Part shown: one piece after another, positions 59,750 through 64,000 of the stretch
Numbering within the stretch: the first letter of the stretch is position 1
Layout of the letters: each line of letters begins with the position of its first letter
The notes under the pieces: generated by a model
The model's input: the letters and a program-made list of their open reading frames with translations, nothing else
What the model was told of the DNA's origin: nothing
Database searches by the model: none
Source of the DNA: Coffea arabica
Taxonomy: Eukaryota > Streptophyta > Magnoliopsida > Gentianales > Rubiaceae
Assembly (NCBI RefSeq): GCF_036785885.1
Contig: NC_092312.1
Span: forward strand, 22,648,001 to 22,712,000
DNA length: 64,000 nt
Direction: 5' to 3'
Made by a program: the position numbers and the translations under genes

Positions 59750-61418
59750 CTACTTGTTAGAGTTAGCATCATGTCTAACTATCCACATGCATTTCATGCC
59801 TCTTTTCATATTTTTTCTCACATAACAATCACTTTTCATGTGACCTTTTTGACAACAAAAATTACACATAATCAAAGAGTTATTAACATGAACAGGTTTA
59901 ATAAATCTTACTTGTCTTCTCCTATGGATAGCAAATTCATTGGAATTAGAACTCAATCTATTCTTTTGAAAACAGACTTGTTTCTTGTGTTTAAGCAACT
60001 CATTTAAACCACCATTCTTCTTTTCAAATCACCTTGTTCCTTTTTAAACAACTCACAAATCTTTGTTTTTCTATCAAGCTCAAAGTGTAAAGCAGTATCA
60101 CTCTTTTTGAAGTAATCATTTTCAGCATTCAACTTTTTATTTTGTTGAAAAAGATTTGCATTATCTCGAAACAAAAAATTAATTTTCTGTTTTAACTCCT
60201 TGTTTCTAGCATAGGATTCTTTCAAACTATCATGCAATTTTATAATGAAAGATTCAATATCATCATCAGTTTCATCATCACTTTCAAATTGAGAGTTAGA
60301 AAATGTTACCTCATCATCTCCAATGGCCATAAAAGCCAATTGAGCAGATTCTTCTTCCTCTTCAATTTCACCATCGGAGTTGCATTCATTCCATGTGAAC
60401 TGAAAGTTGTTGAATCTTGATTTTCTTCCTTCTTTCTTCTTCATGACTGGACACTCATTTGCGTAATGTCCAGGTTGGCCGCATTCAAAGCACTGATCAG
60501 TTTGCTTTTTGTTGAACTCTAGCTTCCCTTTGTTTCTCGAGTTATTGAACTGATTTGGGAATGAATTGTTAGGTCCACCTTTTCTGGATCTCCTCTTGTT
60601 GAGTATTCGTTTGAAACTTCTTGTGATGAGTGCAATATCACTGTCATCACCTTCTATGTCATTTCTATCTAAGGAGGCTGTATCATCTTCATCTTGTGAG
60701 GCTTTTAGAGCAATACTCTTTCTCACATTTGTATCTTCTTCCTCCTGCACCTTGAACTTGAGTTTCAGCTCATAAGAAGTTAGAGAGTTAATAAGAGATT
60801 CAATAGGCATAGTATTCAAATCTTTAGCCTCCTCAATAGCAGTCACTTTATTTTTCCAATCATTGGACAAGGCATTCAAGATTTTTCTATTTTTCTCACC
60901 AAGAGAATATTCTTTTTCCAGCACCTCTAAATCTTTAATGAGATCATTGAATCTACAATACATTTGATCAACATTTTCATGAGGTTCCATCTTGAAAGAT
61001 TCATACTTTGTAACTAGAATGGATTTCTTTTGTTCTCTAACATTCTCACTACCTTCATGAATTTCTCTCAATTTATTCCAAATTTTCTTGGCTGACTTGC
61101 AGCCTTTGACTCTAATAGATTCATTTGAGTCTAAAGCACAATAGAACACATTCATGGCTTTTACATTTAAGGTGAGATGAGTTCTATCTATAGCAGTCAA
61201 TTCACTTCTTGTTTTTGGTCTAGATCTCTGAGTATTTTCATCTATAAGAGAGGCATCATATGGACCTTCACTAATGATAAACCACAGTTCAATATCAATA
61301 GATTACAAAAAGATAATCATTCTTTCTTTCCAACTCACATAATCTGACCCATTAAACATAGGTGGTCTAATGACAGAATGTCCTTCAAAAAATATAGCAT
61401 TGTTGGTTGTCATCATTA
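59750..61418 (-). pseudogene. copia-type gag gene with one stop and one frameshift
   Basis: The first ATGs are at 61418 and 61415. The frame is interrupted by TAA at 61303-61305, then stays open to 60004. It next changes frame close to 60005-60030 and continues to 59750. Seen: the N-terminal plant copia gag segment (F-N-G-x-D-Y-x-x-W), the UBN2 gag-polypeptide region (about 61190-60780 on the plus numbering), a zinc knuckle of the C-x2-C-x4-H-x4-C type near 60440-60480 (CFECGQPGHYANEC), an acidic coiled region, and after the frame change a second knuckle (CNFCCQKGHMKSDC) near 59850. Gag packages element RNA into particles. With only two breaks the copy is fairly young but not functional as read. 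Confidence 0.88.
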
Positions 61419-61469
61419 CTCCAAAGTCGATTGAACTTAATCTCTAGGAGACCAAGCTCTGATACCAAT

Positions 61470-62400
61470 TGTTAGGATAGAAAACAATCATTTTCTAGGC
61501 GACCACACAATGGAGCAGTTGATAAGAAAGCATAGGTGCTTGTGAGTAGAAAAGATAAACAATTTAAAGATCATAAACATAAGAATAAGTAAATAAAAAG
61601 GAAAGAATTGCAAACCAATTAACTACCCAACTCCTCTTGAGTTTGTAGATTGATTCAAACAAGCTACTTCAAGTTGATGAATTACAATCACTCTTGTGTA
61701 CAAAGGAAGGATCACTTCCTCCTCGCCCCAAGCCGCACTTGGTCAAGCAAGAAAGTTTTACTATCACTCGGATAACCCTCACAGAGTTACACTCATGAAG
61801 TATTCACTCACAAATGAAAAGCTTACAATGAACCTCACACCACTAAGACTACAAATCTTCTTTGAAGAGTATTTTCTCACTAAAATCTCTCTAGATCTTT
61901 TGAATTTTCAGTGTGCCAAAGTTATTTGAAGTGTCTGACCAACAACTATTTATATAGGACCAAGAAAGTGCCTCATTAATGTTTCAAACGGATAGAAAGT
62001 AGCTGAACAGTCAACTAGCCGTTGGTAGTGTCGGACGTCCGATAGCCCTGTTTTATGCGTTCGACAGCAGGCAGTGAGTTTGAGAAATTTTCTTCAATTC
62101 TTTCGGACGTCCGGTAGGTTGATTTTCTGCGTCCGAAGGTATGATGTAAAACTAGAAAATTTTCTTCAATTCTTTCGGACGTCTGGTAGGCTGGTTTTCC
62201 GCGTCTGAAGATACTCAATGGTTGTCGGACGTCCGATGCAGTCTTTTTGAGCGTCCGACAGCTTTCAGCAACCTTTGTTTTCTTTCAATTGCACTTGTTC
62301 ATGGAATCAAATAATTTCAAAACTGAAAGTATATCTTGAAGAAATATTAGTATTATCCATTTGTTTTGTAAACATCAAAAGATAGGGATCAAGATCAACA
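61470..62400 (-). repeat. 5' LTR
   Basis: 931 bp; lies upstream of gag on the minus strand. Four TCGGAC-type motifs start at 62031, 62103, 62175 and 62225, the same 72-72-50 spacing as in the other LTR. Confidence 0.93.
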
Positions 62401-62470
62401 CCCATATATGCCACTGCAAGATTACACTTATGGACCACAAAAATACAAGCCAGCTAGCCAATAACATTAC

Positions 62471-62782
62471 CTTCTTCACTGTTCACAAATTTAGCAAGGC
62501 TTCTGCAGATCGCTCACCTTCACGCCTGAGAAGAAAAATAAATTCATGAGGAATACAATTGTATGAACTCAAGACATGTAAGTTGCATTTACATAGAGTC
62601 AACATCAGGACAAATATCATTTCGACAAAGCAAGTAAAAAAAAAAACAGAGACTATTTGAAACTCCAATATTTCACATACTCAATTTTTGGGATCCAAAG
62701 AACCTTTTGGAAACCATTGGATGGTGGGGTAACTAGAAACACCATATTTACTGCAAATGCTCTTATGCTCATTGTAGTCCAC
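62471..62782 (-). pseudogene. Protein disulfide isomerase (PDIL2-type) pseudogene fragment, two exons
   Basis: Exon A (62686-62782) follows a TTGTAG acceptor and encodes [20 protein letters not shown], then [12 protein letters not shown]. Exon B (62471-62525), after TTCTTCTCAG, encodes REGERSAEALL and, after a one-base loss, KFVNSEE up to a GT donor. These are consecutive parts of a thioredoxin domain just after the CxxC active site in plant PDI-like 2 proteins, which form and shuffle disulfides in the endoplasmic reticulum. The active-site exon is absent, the exon A donor reads TT where GT is expected, and exon B has a frameshift. Only a fragment survives. Confidence 0.85.
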
Positions 62783-64000
62783 CTACAATAGATATAATTT
62801 GATAAAATTTCAAAACTTAAACTTATTTTTTGCTATAATTCACAGTTAGACCATTGATTAATCTTTTAAATATTGAAATTAAATCAGATGCAAAATAGAA
62901 GATTCACAACAGCTAAAAAAGTTAAACTGATGTTGATGCCAACAAGCAACCAGATAGCAATGGACCTCAAGTTCCACTTTCTCAAGATTTTAGTTATGGA
63001 AATCAAATAGAACATATCCAGTTTGCAAGGATGAAAAGAAAAAATGTAAGCACTTTTTCAAAAATATGAATGCGGACTCAGGAGTGCCATTAAATGTAGT
63101 TCAATGAACCAGAGAGAGACAGAAACAAGAAGCAAAAGAAAGGAGAAGAAAAGAAAATAATGGTCTTTCACTATACTGCTCATTCAACTCTTTCTCTCTC
63201 TCTCTATAAATAAATATTTCGCATTTTCTACACTCCCCTCTGCCCCCTACCTGTTGCTACTATTGTTCAATCTTCACCGCCACTGCGCCACACCACCTGA
63301 TTCTATCTCTCTCTCTCGTTTTCTCCGCTCTCTTTTTTTCGATTCCTCCTCTCTTGCTACTTTATGAAAGGATAAGAAGAAAAGGGAAACTTACTTTGAT
63401 GGAGTATTTATTTTGGGTTCCGTTTGATTTGTTTCTCATCATTTCATCTTATGCTGGTTCCTTTTTGCTCCTACTTGCTTGCTATGTTTGCTGGTGATTT
63501 CTAGGCAGTGAAAAATCAAACCCCAACAGCCTGAGAATAGGATAGTTTTGCAGCAATTTCTGGAAAACTGTTAGGCTTCCTGGTGCGTAGTAGAGAACTA
63601 AATGGTGTATAGGTATATATAGGTATTTCCTAATCAGCCCAATTAGTTCAATATACTGCATCCACCTCCAGCCCCTATTCACTCTATCTTTTGGGCACGC
63701 ACATTAGCAAATATAGTCAGTACAACAACCAAAAATGTGCAATAGGCTCAGAAATAATTAATCAGTCTCTGTCAGAAGAAGATTATTCTCTCCATGTATG
63801 TAATGAATATGAAAAGTTAATAAAAAGAGAAGCTCTTGTCCAACAAAGATGTGAAAAAAATTCAAGGTCAACTTAGGCATCTGATAAATCACAGCTAACT
63901 CAAGGCCAGTACAAAGTCATATAAATTGCTAATGCTAAAAGCAAAACAAGCAGAAGCTAACATAAAGCAGATTACAGGCAAACATTAGTATCAAGGAAAT
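62783..64000. other. Spacer without a recognisable gene
   Basis: No further PDI exon could be found upstream on the minus strand. 63190-63215 and 63305-63325 are CT-rich microsatellite stretches. Nothing else supported. Confidence 0.45.

Larger units (their letters stand above)
58404..62400 (-). mobile_element. LTR retrotransposon carrying only gag (TR-GAG-like, copia-type gag), 4.0 kb
   Basis: Two near-identical terminal repeats, 58404-59320 and 61470-62400, enclose 2149 bp. On the minus strand each repeat starts TGTTGATC and ends CCTAACA. Two bases inside the 5' repeat is TGGTATCAGAGC (61456-61467), the initiator-Met-tRNA primer site. A polypurine tract (59321-59335) abuts the 3' repeat. 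The only gene is gag; there is no protease, integrase or reverse transcriptase and no room for them. This matches plant terminal-repeat gag elements, which need enzymes from another copy. Target duplication: ATGGG at 62405-62401 and ATAGG at 58403-58399 (minus strand), one mismatch. It interrupts an HMT exon. Confidence 0.92.
58138..62413 (-). pseudogene. Homocysteine S-methyltransferase (HMT) pseudogene, split by a retrotransposon
   Basis: Read on the minus strand. An acceptor-like CTTGCAG at 62414-62420 is followed by 13 bases encoding the start of S-G-I-Y-G; the sequence then resumes at 58403 after the LTR element with D-A-V-T-P-E-T and KDFHRRRVQVLADSGADLIA, then FETIPNRLQAM, ending at a donor at 58281. 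A second exon at 58138-58174 encodes DYAEILEEENIK. These are consecutive conserved segments of plant HMT, which transfers a methyl group from S-methylmethionine to homocysteine to make methionine. Breaks: the 4-kb insertion, an extra T causing a frameshift near 58374, and a stop where Trp is expected just after the second exon piece. The zinc-binding Cys motifs were not found. Only a fragment of the gene is present. Confidence 0.85.

Noticed and set aside
61456-61467. tRNA-like fragment
   Set aside because: It is the 12-base primer-binding complement of initiator Met tRNA belonging to the LTR element, not a tRNA gene.
62015-62218. 67-aa frame with repeated YxTSERIEENF words in the LTR
   Set aside because: The amino-acid repeat simply follows the 72-bp DNA repeat of the LTR, which is not expected to code.

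Overview
The window is nuclear DNA from a flowering plant, most likely a core eudicot. It is AT-rich, its genes have many GT-AG introns, its intergenic DNA is full of plant transposons, and its recognisable proteins (a farnesylation-type DnaJ, a DUO1-type MYB, a cystatin-fold protein) are plant families. The repeat style would suit an asterid such as a Rubiaceae species, but that is inference.

Layout. 1-13.5 kb: no gene recognised; AT-rich spacer with MITE-like copies, microsatellites, two long poly-C runs and one clear SINE with a 14-bp target duplication. 13.5-20.7 kb (minus): a complete type-A DnaJ/Hsp40 co-chaperone in seven coding exons (416 aa, C-terminal CNQQ), with a hAT MITE in an intron and a long 5' UTR intron. 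22.6-28.4 kb: a decayed Mutator-like element with terminal inverted repeats of about 180 bp, a broken MULE transposase on the minus strand and a GRF-zinc-finger relic on the plus strand. 28.5-34.9 kb: other inverted-repeat elements and a doubtful RRM-like gene. 35.3-37.9 kb (plus): a complete histidine phosphatase (phosphoglycerate mutase family, 284 aa). 38.7-40.7 kb (minus, convergent with it): a complete DUO1-type R2R3 MYB with a well-paired miR159 site in its MYB domain. 41-43 kb: a MULE with an exact 9-bp target duplication. 44.3-45.3 kb (plus): a cystatin-fold protein of 224 aa. 47.8-57.3 kb: a second hAT MITE, a second MULE, a Stowaway MITE, duplicated exon-like fragments of an unrecognised gene, and another inverted-repeat element. 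58.1-62.8 kb: broken pieces of a homocysteine S-methyltransferase gene and a protein disulfide isomerase gene lie side by side; a 4-kb LTR retrotransposon that carries only gag is inserted exactly inside the methyltransferase exon.

The intact genes are not an operon or cluster and have unrelated jobs: cytosolic and membrane-associated protein folding, a phosphatase-like enzyme, male germline transcription control, and a possible protease-inhibitor-fold protein. The accessory interest lies in the transposons, whose boundaries can often be fixed to the base from target duplications. Intron-exon joins were derived by hand from splice consensus, reading frame and family conservation; no transcript evidence was available.
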